NCBI GenBank assembly: GCA_028688175.1 | Contig: JAQTYS010000037.1 | Span: 1-14,948 of the forward strand | Source: Methanothrix sp. | Lineage (GTDB): Archaea; Halobacteriota; Methanosarcinia; Methanotrichales; Methanotrichaceae | Direction: 5' to 3' | DNA length: 14,948 nt | Part shown: piece by piece, positions 6,260 to 12,476 of the stretch | How positions within the stretch are numbered: the first letter of the stretch is position 1 | Layout of the letters: each line of letters starts with the position of its first letter | Position numbers and translations under genes: made by a program | Notes under the pieces: generated by a model | What the model was told of the DNA's origin: nothing | What the model saw: the letters and a program-made list of their open reading frames with translations, nothing else | Database searches by the model: none

Positions 6260-6967
6260 TCACAGCTTCCGATGGCAGAACCACCAGTCTTCGCAGACCA
6301 TATCGCCACCAGTCTTCCTGGTAGCCGCCGTTTTTTCATCACCTGGGGGCGGAATGATCACCTGATCGCCGATAAGCTCATTGTTGGGCCAGTTGGCAGG
6401 AGCTGCTACTTTGTTCTTATCCACCACCTGCAAAGCCTTCACTGCCCTTAATATCTCATCCATATTCCTGCCTACCTCCTGGGGATAGAAGAGTATCAAG
6501 CGGACGGTTGCCTCCGGGTCGACGATGAAGACGGCTCGAACCGTATTGGTTCCTTTTCCTGGATGGATCATACCCATTCTCTGAGCAATTTTCCCCTGAT
6601 CGTCGGCAATGATGGGAAACTTGATCTCTACCTTAAGATTCTCTTTAATCCACTGGGTCCATTTCATATGGGAGAAGACCTGATCAATAGATAGGCCGAT
6701 CAGTTCGCAATTGAGCTTCAGAAACTCCTCTCGCCTCTTCTCAAAGGCCACAAATTCCGTTGTGCAGACCGGTGTAAAGTCTGCAGGATGGCTGAAGAGC
6801 ACAAACCACTTTCCTGCAAAGGCATCTGGCAAGGTCATCATGCCATGAGTGGTCTTGACTTCCATTCTGGGCATCTTATCACCAATAAGCGGAAAACCAT
6901 CCTCGCTTACGCCCATTTGATGCATCATTCCCATATGTTTTCCCATCTGCGTTTCCATCTGACACAT
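6260..6967 (-). CDS. Archaeal peroxiredoxin with Met-rich N-terminal extension
   Basis: A 235-residue thiol peroxidase that reduces hydrogen peroxide and organic peroxides in the cytoplasm. The peroxidatic cysteine is Cys68 in DFTPVCTTE. The C-terminal pair Cys225/Cys231 in CEDWWFC matches the resolving-cysteine arrangement of archaeal long peroxiredoxins (Prx6-like class). The usual family N-terminus begins near residue 25 (FPLIGDKMP). Before it lies an extra segment with seven methionines, two histidines and Cys2 in 18 residues. The start is supported by GAGGAAAT 4 nt before the ATG, so the extension is probably translated. It converges with the HxlR gene and belongs functionally to the same redox region, though probably on its own promoter. 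Confidence 0.92.
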   Translation of the reverse strand: MCQMETQMGKHMGMMHQMGVSEDGFPLIGDKMPRMEVKTTHGMMTLPDAFAGKWFVLFSHPADFTPVCTTEFVAFEKRREEFLKLNCELIGLSIDQVFSHMKWTQWIKENLKVEIKFPIIADDQGKIAQRMGMIHPGKGTNTVRAVFIVDPEATVRLILFYPQEVGRNMDEILRAVKALQVVDKNKVAAPANWPNNELIGDQVIIPPPGDEKTAATRKTGGDMVCEDWWFCHRKL

Positions 6968-6986
6968 AAGATTTCCTCGTTTCCGG

Positions 6987-7048
6987 TTTTATAATTTTAC
7001 TGCAGCTATGATAGTTACGTCAACCCAGTAATTAAAGGTTACTATCAT
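6987..7048 (-). promoter_or_regulatory. Peroxiredoxin promoter with upstream inverted repeat
   Basis: A TATA-like TAAAATTATAAAA (complement of 6987-6999) lies 20-30 nt before the peroxiredoxin ATG. Upstream of it are two inverted copies of an 11-bp sequence: ATGATAGTTAC (7008-7018) and GTTACTATCAT (7038-7048), matching at 10 of 11 positions, with centres about 30 bp apart, close to three helix turns. This looks like a two-site operator for a regulator of the peroxiredoxin or of a gene reading to the right. The regulator is not identifiable. Confidence 0.4.
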
Positions 7049-7170
7049 TAGGTGAGCAAAAATGAATCTAAAGAGACAAAAGAGTCTCAAGTCATGCAGC
7101 GCACATAGAAATATCCATAACCTGCGCGAAAAAATAAGTCATCACAAGATGCTTTACGCTTTTAGAGGAT

Positions 7171-7392
7171 TTATCCCGAGCTTTGGCAGACTGGATAAAC
7201 GACTGATCTCTTGGCCAGGGCATTGCAGCATCGTCGGCATTCCAGCTTTTTCTCTAGTTCCAGAGCCACCCAGGCTGGTGCATTGGACCGGCGTATCTCG
7301 GACAGAATTAAGTGTTTCATGATACTGCAATCGCGGTCATCCTCTGCATCACATGTATGTTCATAAAGAATGCTCATCAGATCCTTGGTCAT
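7171..7392 (-). CDS. Small cysteine-containing hypothetical protein (73 aa)
   Basis: A 73-residue ORF with an acidic N-terminal half (EHTCDAEDDRDC) and a basic, cysteine-containing C-terminus (LECRRCCNALAK ... YPVC) that could bind a metal. Its codons (many CTG, GAG, GCC) resemble those of the surrounding genes. TATA-like boxes 20-29 nt upstream (complement of 7408-7426) would give a nearly leaderless message; no ribosome site is visible. The middle segment SNAPAWVALELEKKL faintly resembles the PAWV block of ribosomal protein L39e. An opposite-strand ORF (7062-7322) with a better ribosome site overlaps it, and only one is likely to be real. The function is unknown. Confidence 0.4.
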   Translation of the reverse strand: MTKDLMSILYEHTCDAEDDRDCSIMKHLILSEIRRSNAPAWVALELEKKLECRRCCNALAKRSVVYPVCQSSG

Positions 7393-7766
7393 ATATAACT
7401 ATTAAGCGTTATAAAACTATTTAATCCTTGCCGCCAATTCAGCAGAAATTGAACAAGATCGAGGTTCGCGATCGCCTTCGCTAAAACGCCAGTTGATGGC
7501 TATAAAAGTGATTGCACTGGAAAGCGCCGTGTCTGGAACTGCAAATTGTGAGATCAGCTAAGAGATGCAGGATCGAGTCCATATTGGCCAGATATAAGCA
7601 TCTTCTGACAAACGTATAGCTAAAAAGGCTTTTCGGAAAATAAGAGAACCATAAGCCATTTTTTGGTTCATTCGAAGGTTTAATAGGCTGAAAAAATGAT
7701 ACAGAGATATTGTCAGCACGGAAAAAGGCTAAATAGAATCAGCCAAAGGCGTAGCGAGGTGACTAT
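7393..7766. other. Gene-free stretch with one hairpin
   Basis: No ORF with coding character is visible in these 374 bp. A 6-bp inverted repeat GAACCA (7646-7651) / TGGTTC (7664-7669) encloses a T-run and could be a terminator or part of a small RNA. TTTAATAGG near 7679 is a plausible TATA box for the lysine-rich gene downstream. A T-arm-like GGATCGAGTCC near 7570 does not extend into a tRNA. I see no repeat or mobile-element end. Confidence 0.35.
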
Positions 7767-7904
7767 ATGCCAACAAGTAAAAAACAATTAGAGAAGCTGA
7801 ACAGGGTGAAGAAAGCCAAGGCAGAAGAGCTTTCGAAGCTGGCAGCTGCGGGCAGCCAAGACGCTAAGAAGAAGCTTAAGAAGCTCGAGAAAAAGATGAA
7901 GTAA
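7767..7904 (+). CDS. Lysine-rich small protein (45 aa), unknown function
   Basis: A 45-codon gene: ATG at 7767, TAA at 7902-7904. Fifteen of 45 residues are lysine. The sequence reads as one amphipathic helix or two short helices around a central AAAGSQ turn (MPTSKKQLEKLNRVKKAK ... KKLKKLEKKMK), with leucines spaced for helix packing. GAGGTGA at 7756-7762, 4 nt before the ATG, is close to a perfect archaeal Shine-Dalgarno sequence, and several T-runs directly follow the stop. Together these make it a convincing short gene. The charge suggests nucleic-acid or ribosome binding, but I know no characterised family, so the function is open. Confidence 0.75.
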   Translation: MPTSKKQLEKLNRVKKAKAEELSKLAAAGSQDAKKKLKKLEKKMK

Positions 7905-7913
7905 GCCATCTGG

Positions 7914-7941
7914 TTTTTCTACATATTTTTGTTTTCTTTTT
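7914..7941 (+). terminator. U-tract terminator after the lysine-rich gene
   Basis: Four T-runs (five T at 7914-7918, five at 7926-7930, four at 7932-7935, five or more at 7937-7941) follow the stop codon within 40 nt with no strong stem. Repeated U-tracts of this kind are the usual intrinsic stop signal in archaea. The last run reaches the end of the convergent transporter gene. Confidence 0.6.
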
Positions 7942-9157
7942 AATGACTTCGCGCCACTTTGGCCTTAGCCTCTGGAATCTGCTTGATAAATGGTTTATTA
8001 GATAAAAGTAGCCACAAGGCCAGACAGGTCAAACCGGTGAGGATGTTCATCGCCCCCAGGACCTGTATGGTATTGCTCCAGGGCAGCGAGATTATGGTCA
8101 TGCCGACGCTGCCCATAAAGATGCCAAAGCAGCTCATGAGGGCCGAAGCTGAACCGGTATCCTCTTCCTGCTGCTCGAGCATCAGATTTGCGCCGGGAGT
8201 GCGTACACAACTGGCCATAAGCGTGGCAGGCAGCAGTACCAGGGCAAATATTGTGGGCTTGATGCTTCCCAAAAGAGCAATCAATAATCCGCTGGCTGTG
8301 ATCACGGCAAAACATGACATGATAATCGATCGGCGGAAAAAGCGTCGGGACAGCCGGAGATATAACACGGGCCCAGTGATCATTCCCAGGGCATTGAAGG
8401 CAAAATAGTAGCTGTAGGTCTGCTCGCTCAGGCCGAATCCATCTATGTAAATATACGACGATGCTGCTATGAATGCCATGCTGGATAGGCTGAGCAATGA
8501 AAAGATCAAGAGCAAGCTGGTAAAGCCCGGGTTTTTTGCCACCTTGCCAAGCCTTCCCCAGGCCTGCCCCGCCGTTCCAGTATAGCGTTTCTCTGCAGTC
8601 TCCTGCAAAGCTATGCTTCCTGCCAGCGCCAGCAGGCCGATGCCACCGAGAATCAGGAACACTCCTCTCCAGGAGGTAATGCGAAGCAAGAGTGCGCCTA
8701 AGACTGGAGCGGCCATGGGAGATATAAGCACCATGGACTGAACCAGGGCTAAAATTGTCTCCCGGTTTTTGCTGTCGTAGACATCTTTGATTATGGCGGT
8801 GGCTACGGAAAAAGCCCCGCTTCCACCCAGGGCTTGCAGGATCCGGAATAGTATTAGTTGATATATATCCACAGAACCTGCGCACAGAAAGCTGGCCACA
8901 GAATAGATGGACAGAGCAATCAGCAGTATCGGTCTGCGTCCGTATTTGTCGCTTTGCGGCCCCCAGAAGAGAGTCCCTCCTGCGAAAAAGACAAAAAACA
9001 GGATCAAAGTGAGATTGGCAAGGTCAGTTGATACCCCGAAAAATTTGGCCATGCCTGGCAAAGCAGGCAGATAGAGATCCGTAGATAATGGAACAAAAGC
9101 GCTCAAGAATGCAATGAGTCCGATTAGTCCCTTTTCACCTAAATATTTTTGTCTCAA
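7940..9157 (-). CDS. Bcr/CflA-type MFS multidrug efflux transporter
   Basis: A 12-helix major facilitator of about 405 residues, the usual length for Bcr/CflA proton-driven drug exporters. The family opening PLSTDLYLPALPGMA sits at the end of helix 1. The loop 2-3 motif A is GPQSDKYGRRPILL. The charged C-terminus (KQIPEAKAKVARSH) is cytoplasmic. The frame is open to a GTG at 9208, but that start has no ribosome site and adds 17 charged residues. The TTG at 9155-9157 overlaps the upstream stop as TTGA, follows GGGGCGGAGA and gives MRQKYLGEKGLIG, a normal family N-terminus, so I chose it. It is coupled to the preceding iron-sulfur flavoprotein, suggesting that the two handle the same toxic compound by reduction and export (inference). 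Confidence 0.87.
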   Translation of the reverse strand: MRQKYLGEKGLIGLIAFLSAFVPLSTDLYLPALPGMAKFFGVSTDLANLTLILFFVFFAGGTLFWGPQSDKYGRRPILLIALSIYSVASFLCAGSVDIYQLILFRILQALGGSGAFSVATAIIKDVYDSKNRETILALVQSMVLISPMAAPVLGALLLRITSWRGVFLILGGIGLLALAGSIALQETAEKRYTGTAGQAWGRLGKVAKNPGFTSLLLIFSLLSLSSMAFIAASSYIYIDGFGLSEQTYSYYFAFNALGMITGPVLYLRLSRRFFRRSIIMSCFAVITASGLLIALLGSIKPTIFALVLLPATLMASCVRTPGANLMLEQQEEDTGSASALMSCFGIFMGSVGMTIISLPWSNTIQVLGAMNILTGLTCLALWLLLSNKPFIKQIPEAKAKVARSH

Positions 9158-9741
9158 TCTCCGCCCCAACAGCTCTTCTTTTTCTCCATCCTCTCCAGGA
9201 GATCGCACAACTTATTGGCGCTCGCGACGACCGTCTTTCTGCCGATGCGATCCTCAGCTGCAGGCCGAACGGCAATGCCTCCGAAGTGGGCATCATCGCC
9301 AACTACTATCATGCCATGGATGTGCATCCAAGCATGGACTGTCTCCAGCGCCTTCTCCTGGCCGCCGTTTCTTGCTCCTCCCACGCTGAGGGCGCAGCCG
9401 ACCTTATCTTTGAGACGAAAGCCCTGTCTGCGTAGCGGGATGGTCCTGTCGAAGATTGCTTTAAGCTGAGCAGTTACGCTTCCAAAGTAGACCGGCGTGG
9501 CAATGATTATGCCGTCTGCTCTCTCCAGCGATGCGAGGACCTCTGTCATATCGTCCTCTTTTGGACAGGATTTTCCTTTGCTGCAATCCCCGCAGTCATT
9601 GCAAAAATCGACACTTATCTCAGAAACGAGAAGCTTCTCTGTCTCAAAGCCCCTCTCCTTGGCTACGCAAAGGGCTTCCTTTAAGAGGAACTCGGTATTT
9701 CCGGCTTTTCTGGGACTGCCGCATATGCCAACTACTATCAC
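9154..9741 (-). CDS. Iron-sulfur flavoprotein (second copy in window)
   Basis: A 195-residue flavodoxin-like reductase of the Isf family. CGSPRKAGNTE (residues 7-17) is the FMN phosphate loop, Cys47/50/53/59 form the CX2CX2CX5C [4Fe-4S] motif (FCNDCGDCSKGKSC), and ATPVYFGSVTAQLKAIFDR is the second FMN block. SVGGARNGGQEKAL, the loop near the flavin ring, is well conserved in the family. The start is GTG at 9739-9741, with AGGAGGT 8 nt upstream. It differs clearly in sequence from the copy at 3939-4475 and is not a recent duplicate. It leads an operon with the MFS exporter, whose start overlaps its stop by 4 nt. Confidence 0.9.
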   Translation of the reverse strand: MIVVGICGSPRKAGNTEFLLKEALCVAKERGFETEKLLVSEISVDFCNDCGDCSKGKSCPKEDDMTEVLASLERADGIIIATPVYFGSVTAQLKAIFDRTIPLRRQGFRLKDKVGCALSVGGARNGGQEKALETVHAWMHIHGMIVVGDDAHFGGIAVRPAAEDRIGRKTVVASANKLCDLLERMEKKKSCWGGD

Positions 9742-9937
9742 CTTTTGCTACCTCCTCTAAAGGACCCGGCAAAAGAAGATGTTCTTTTCATATTTCATGT
9801 ATTCTTCCTTTTCTGTATTATAGATCTACCTGTCATGATTGAATATTACAAGGTAGTACTGGCTTACTGTAGGTTTCGGGTTTGGCAAATATTCTGATTT
9901 ACCACATATTTTTATGCCATGAGACCAAAAACAAAGG
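9742..9937. promoter_or_regulatory. Divergent promoter region
   Basis: 196 bp between the flavoprotein-exporter operon and the exported-protein gene. On the reverse strand CTATAATAC (complement of 9815-9823) is a TATA-like box that would give a leader of about 50 nt ending in the strong AGGAGGT site. On the forward strand CATATTTTTAT (9905-9915) is about 27 nt before the ATG at 9938. No clear operator palindrome is seen. Confidence 0.4.
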
Positions 9938-10471
9938 ATGTTGGTCTATACCATGCGGGTCGAAAAGATATGCAAACAAAGGATTTTTCCGGCCTTGATC
10001 GCCATATTTGTAATGCTTTGTCTATCTGGGGTTGGGGTCGTATGGCAATATGTGGACAGCTATAGCTCGGATTCTCAGAATCCCCTGCCCTCTTTATCGT
10101 CTGCTGCATCGGCATTAGGTGTCAAAGTCAAAGCGCCTTCTACTGAGAAATCATTCGCGACGGGTGTCGGTATCTGGAGCTGGGGAGGGACTCCGAGGGG
10201 ATTTTCCGTCAATAATGGGACGCTTAAATATCCGGATGACTACTATACATCTCATTTTAACTTGGGATATGGCAAGAGTGATTCTCCATATGGCCAGAAT
10301 AAGCTTCAGAACTTGAGCCAGTACTCCACCGGATTTGCCACGGGATTTACTACGAATTATCCTGGATATAATATCTATAGCCTTCTCTCAGACGGAACGT
10401 CCAGCTACGATCCCTGGAATAACTATCCTGGGTATGATCCTAATTACCCATATGGATATACCGGCTCCTGA
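9938..10471 (+). CDS. Exported or membrane-anchored Tyr/Gly/Asn-rich protein, unknown function
   Basis: A 177-residue protein with a short basic N-terminus and one hydrophobic helix (residues ~17-38, IFPALIAIFVMLCLSGVGVV), acting as a signal anchor or uncleaved signal peptide. The rest is outside the membrane, low in charge and rich in Tyr, Gly, Ser, Asn and Pro. The last third repeats NYPGY-type units (TTNYPGYNIY, NNYPGYDPNYPYGY). Such composition suits an envelope or adhesive surface protein, but I recognise no family. A second ATG at 9953 (MRVEKICKQ) may be the true start, giving 172 residues. Neither has a good ribosome site, and the TATA-like box spacing favours a leaderless message starting near 9938. 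T-runs downstream terminate it. Confidence 0.65.
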   Translation: MLVYTMRVEKICKQRIFPALIAIFVMLCLSGVGVVWQYVDSYSSDSQNPLPSLSSAASALGVKVKAPSTEKSFATGVGIWSWGGTPRGFSVNNGTLKYPDDYYTSHFNLGYGKSDSPYGQNKLQNLSQYSTGFATGFTTNYPGYNIYSLLSDGTSSYDPWNNYPGYDPNYPYGYTGS

Positions 10472-10489
10472 GGATTGGCCGGTCTTGCT

Positions 10490-10540
10490 TGCTTTTTCAT
10501 CTTGGTGCCGTTTGCCAATTTTGCTTAAAAGTCTTTTTTC
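10490..10540 (+). terminator. U-tract terminator
   Basis: Downstream of the exported-protein stop there are T-runs at 10493-10497 (5), 10519-10522 (4) and 10534-10539 (6), with no strong stem. This is an archaeal-style U-rich termination region that separates this gene from the next promoter. Confidence 0.5.
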
Positions 10541-10550
10541 CAGAGCAAAG

Positions 10551-10557
10551 TTAATAT
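10551..10557 (+). promoter_or_regulatory. TATA box for the PRC-barrel-thg1 operon
   Basis: TTAATAT, preceded by the purine-rich AGAGCAAAG (a BRE-like stretch), is centred about 23 nt before the ATG at 10577. The spacing predicts a leaderless or nearly leaderless transcript, consistent with the lack of a ribosome site before that ATG. Confidence 0.4.
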
Positions 10558-10576
10558 CCAATACACGAATTTTATT

Positions 10577-10849
10577 ATGGGATTTTGGATGAATGTAGAG
10601 ATCACATCGCTCCTGGACCAGGATGTCTATACTCAAAAGGGCGTCTTTGTGGGCAGGGTAGAAGATGCCGTCCTTGACCCTGAGAACGGCGTGGTGAGCG
10701 GCCTGGCTTTAGGAGACGTGAACCGGGAGCTATTTGATCAAAAGGGTAAGGGGATAGTAATACCCTATCGCTGGGTTACTGCAGTTGGCGATATTGTCAT
10801 TATCCGGCACCTGACTCGAAATGCAAAGGATCCGCGCAAAGTCGACTAG
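10577..10849 (+). CDS. PRC-barrel domain protein, CdpB-like
   Basis: A 90-residue single-domain PRC-barrel protein. The core reads KGVFVGRVEDAVLD, then VVSGLALGDVNRELFD, then KGIVIPYRWVTAVGDIVII, which is the archaeal form of the fold. Small archaeal PRC-barrel proteins of this kind include CdpB, a partner of SepF and FtsZ in archaeal cell division, so a divisome role is possible; the assignment rests on pattern memory and not on an alignment. The start could be 10577 (leaderless by promoter spacing) or the ATG at 10589, where family similarity begins. Its last 29 nt overlap the thg1 start, so the two are probably one transcript. Confidence 0.83.
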   Translation: MGFWMNVEITSLLDQDVYTQKGVFVGRVEDAVLDPENGVVSGLALGDVNRELFDQKGKGIVIPYRWVTAVGDIVIIRHLTRNAKDPRKVD

Positions 10850-11516
10850 CTGGGAGATTTATTCCGGCCTATGTGCTCGCGCGCCACTAGTAGTAAGAGC
10901 GGACGGAAGAGGTTTCAAAAAGGTGCTGGAGGAGAGCATTAAGCCCTACGACATCGACTTTGCTAGATCGATGGCGAGCGCCGTTGAGAGATTCTTTTTA
11001 GATTTTGGGCCAACTCCCGCTCTGGCTTTCACATTCTCAGATGAGATCAGCCTGGTCTTTCTTGATGCGCCCTTTGCCGGTAGAGTAGAAAAGATCGATT
11101 CGCTGGTCGCAGGTTTTCTCTCTGCGGCTTTGTCGCTGGAGCTTCGCAGGCTCGTTTCCATGGATTGCCGCACAATCCCTCTTTGTAAGGAGGAGATATG
11201 CAGCTACCTCGTGGAACGGCAGAATGAAACCTGGAGAAATCATGTCTTCTCATATGGATTTTACATGCTGCGAGAGGAGGGTCTTAATGAGGCCCAAGCT
11301 ATGGAAAAGCTGCGAGGGTTAAGGGAGCGGGAGATTCATGAGCTTGTCTTCCAGAAGGGCATAAATCTGGCTAAGACCCCTGCCTGGGAGAGGCGAGGCG
11401 TAATGGTCTACCGTAACGTTGGGCATGTGGCAGTAGATTGGGATATCCCGCTCTTCTCAACAAAAGAGGGAAATGCGATTTTGGCAGAGATAATTGGCAG
11501 CGCAAGGACAGGATAA
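10821..11516 (+). CDS. thg1: Thg1-like tRNA 3'-5' nucleotidyltransferase
   Basis: A 231-residue member of the Thg1/TLP family, which adds nucleotides in the 3'-5' direction to tRNA 5' ends, either G-1 on tRNA(His) or repair of truncated tRNAs. VRADGRGFK supplies the metal ligand Asp28, and FTFSDEISLVF supplies Asp74/Glu75, matching the Asp29 and Asp76 positions of the human enzyme. The eukaryotic HINN motif is replaced by WRNHVFSYGFYML, as in archaeal and bacterial TLPs. That favours Watson-Crick-templated repair over non-templated G-1 addition (inference). The ATG at 10821 is the only usable start in frame; it has no ribosome site and lies within the PRC-barrel gene, so translation probably depends on coupling. 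Confidence 0.9.
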   Translation: MQRIRAKSTSWEIYSGLCARAPLVVRADGRGFKKVLEESIKPYDIDFARSMASAVERFFLDFGPTPALAFTFSDEISLVFLDAPFAGRVEKIDSLVAGFLSAALSLELRRLVSMDCRTIPLCKEEICSYLVERQNETWRNHVFSYGFYMLREEGLNEAQAMEKLRGLREREIHELVFQKGINLAKTPAWERRGVMVYRNVGHVAVDWDIPLFSTKEGNAILAEIIGSARTG

Positions 11517-11519
11517 AAT

Positions 11520-11542
11520 GTTTCATCAGATAAAGATGAAAC
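11520..11542. terminator. Hairpin between convergent genes (candidate bidirectional terminator)
   Basis: GTTTCATC (11520-11527) and GATGAAAC (11535-11542) form a perfect 8-bp stem with a 7-nt loop, 3 nt after the thg1 stop and 16 nt before the end of the convergent gene. On the reverse strand it is followed by a short U-rich run (TTTTATCC). It may stop transcripts from both sides. Confidence 0.5.
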
Positions 11543-11558
11543 CATAATCTGGTAACCA

Positions 11559-12392
11559 TCATCTATCGCTTTGGGAAAGAATCGTGAAGTATCTCTTAAT
11601 TATATCTCTGTTTTCAGGAGGAAGGCTCTCGATATAGAGCTCAGAAGGAACTGCCGTTGCGTCTCCAGCCTGGGATTGCGTGAATACACGCTCCACCGGC
11701 TCTGTGTTTCTGGCCAGAGATCCGGCTCCTATTCCCGGATAGAGCATAATTTCCATCTTGTTCTCATTTAAAACAGCCAGAGAGGGATTGCCGAAAAGGT
11801 TTCCTGTGAGGTTTATTTCTTGGTTTTCATTTTGCGTCGGGATCTCATTCTCGAAAGCAGAAAGGGCTTTGTCCCTCAGATCGGCAAGGGACTGAAAGTC
11901 TGATGGATTGATAATCTCGCTCTGCGCCAGGAGAATGGCCGCGCCTGATACGAGTATGATGGCAACTGCCCTGCTGCTTATCCGCCGCGAATTGAGGATA
12001 TCTGAAGGCTTGATCTTATTCAGGTTTGCTTTGATCTCTCTGGCAAGGTCTTGCATGGGCAGAGAATCGACATCGCGATTGTCGTAAGCTGTGCGGGCCT
12101 TCTCTGAGAGCTGGAGCCCCAGGAGCGGAAATATGTCTGCCTTTTTCCGCCTCTTGATGAACGTGGCTCCAGCCAAGCCGATGATTATAGAGAGAATTGC
12201 GGGTGAAGCCGCGAGGAGAGAGACATCCTGATAATAGAAGCTCATAAATCCAGGAAGGCCGATAATCTCTGCCAGGGCATAAACTGCAATGGAAATTATT
12301 GCAGCGTTCAGTACCCATATGGCTCTTTCAAAGCGTTGGTATGCCTGGGTCAGCCTGCTCAGGGGTTGGAGAAATTCGTAATGCCCTTTCAC
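11559..12392 (-). CDS. Three-helix membrane protein, unknown function
   Basis: A 277-residue protein. Membrane helices are expected at ~24-46 (IWVLNAAIISIAVYALAEII), ~56-79 (SLLAASPAILSIIIGLAGAT) and ~142-161 (SSRAVAIILVSGAAILLAQ). A basic KRRKK follows helix 2, so the loop at ~80-140 should be cytoplasmic and the 115-residue C-terminal part outside. That part is polar (PTQNENQEINLTGNLFGN) and ends with SLPPENRDIIKRYFTILS, which looks like a conserved short helix. The start is a GTG at 12390-12392; a TATA box centred about 26 nt upstream predicts a leaderless message. It is divergent from the large sensor protein, sharing an 84-bp promoter region, so a joint role is possible. I do not recognise the family. 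Confidence 0.72.
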   Translation of the reverse strand: MKGHYEFLQPLSRLTQAYQRFERAIWVLNAAIISIAVYALAEIIGLPGFMSFYYQDVSLLAASPAILSIIIGLAGATFIKRRKKADIFPLLGLQLSEKARTAYDNRDVDSLPMQDLAREIKANLNKIKPSDILNSRRISSRAVAIILVSGAAILLAQSEIINPSDFQSLADLRDKALSAFENEIPTQNENQEINLTGNLFGNPSLAVLNENKMEIMLYPGIGAGSLARNTEPVERVFTQSQAGDATAVPSELYIESLPPENRDIIKRYFTILSQSDR

Positions 12393-12476
12393 AATATTTA
12401 TTCCTATGGTGCAAATAAATAGTTTTTGCAGGGAATGCTGAAAAGCGTTTATATTACCTGGTCAATGGAATACAAA
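12393..12476. promoter_or_regulatory. Divergent promoters, both with leaderless spacing
   Basis: On the reverse strand CTATTTATT (complement of 12414-12422) is centred 26 nt from the GTG of the membrane protein. On the forward strand GTTTATATTA (12447-12456) is preceded by GAAAAGC, a BRE-like stretch, and is centred 25-26 nt from the ATG at 12477. ATTTATT and AATAAAT within 12395-12420 also form an inverted repeat with a 12-13 bp spacer, partly because the two TATA-like boxes mirror each other. Confidence 0.5.

Noticed and set aside
7062..7322. Forward ORF of 86 codons with a strong AGGTGA ribosome-like site 6 nt before its ATG
   Set aside because: The second half is antisense to the ORF at 7171-7392, which has better codon use, and the protein looks unstructured and random (many Pro, Ser, His, Arg). 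The ribosome site is good, so a short peptide cannot be excluded, but I would not annotate it.
7545..7590. tRNA-like T-arm (GGATCGAGTCC)
   Set aside because: No matching acceptor, D-arm or anticodon stem can be built around it.
7998..8885. Reverse ORF of 295 codons within the transporter gene
   Set aside because: It is a shifted frame of the MFS gene, rich in His, Arg and Cys with no membrane helices or motif. The MFS frame explains the region.
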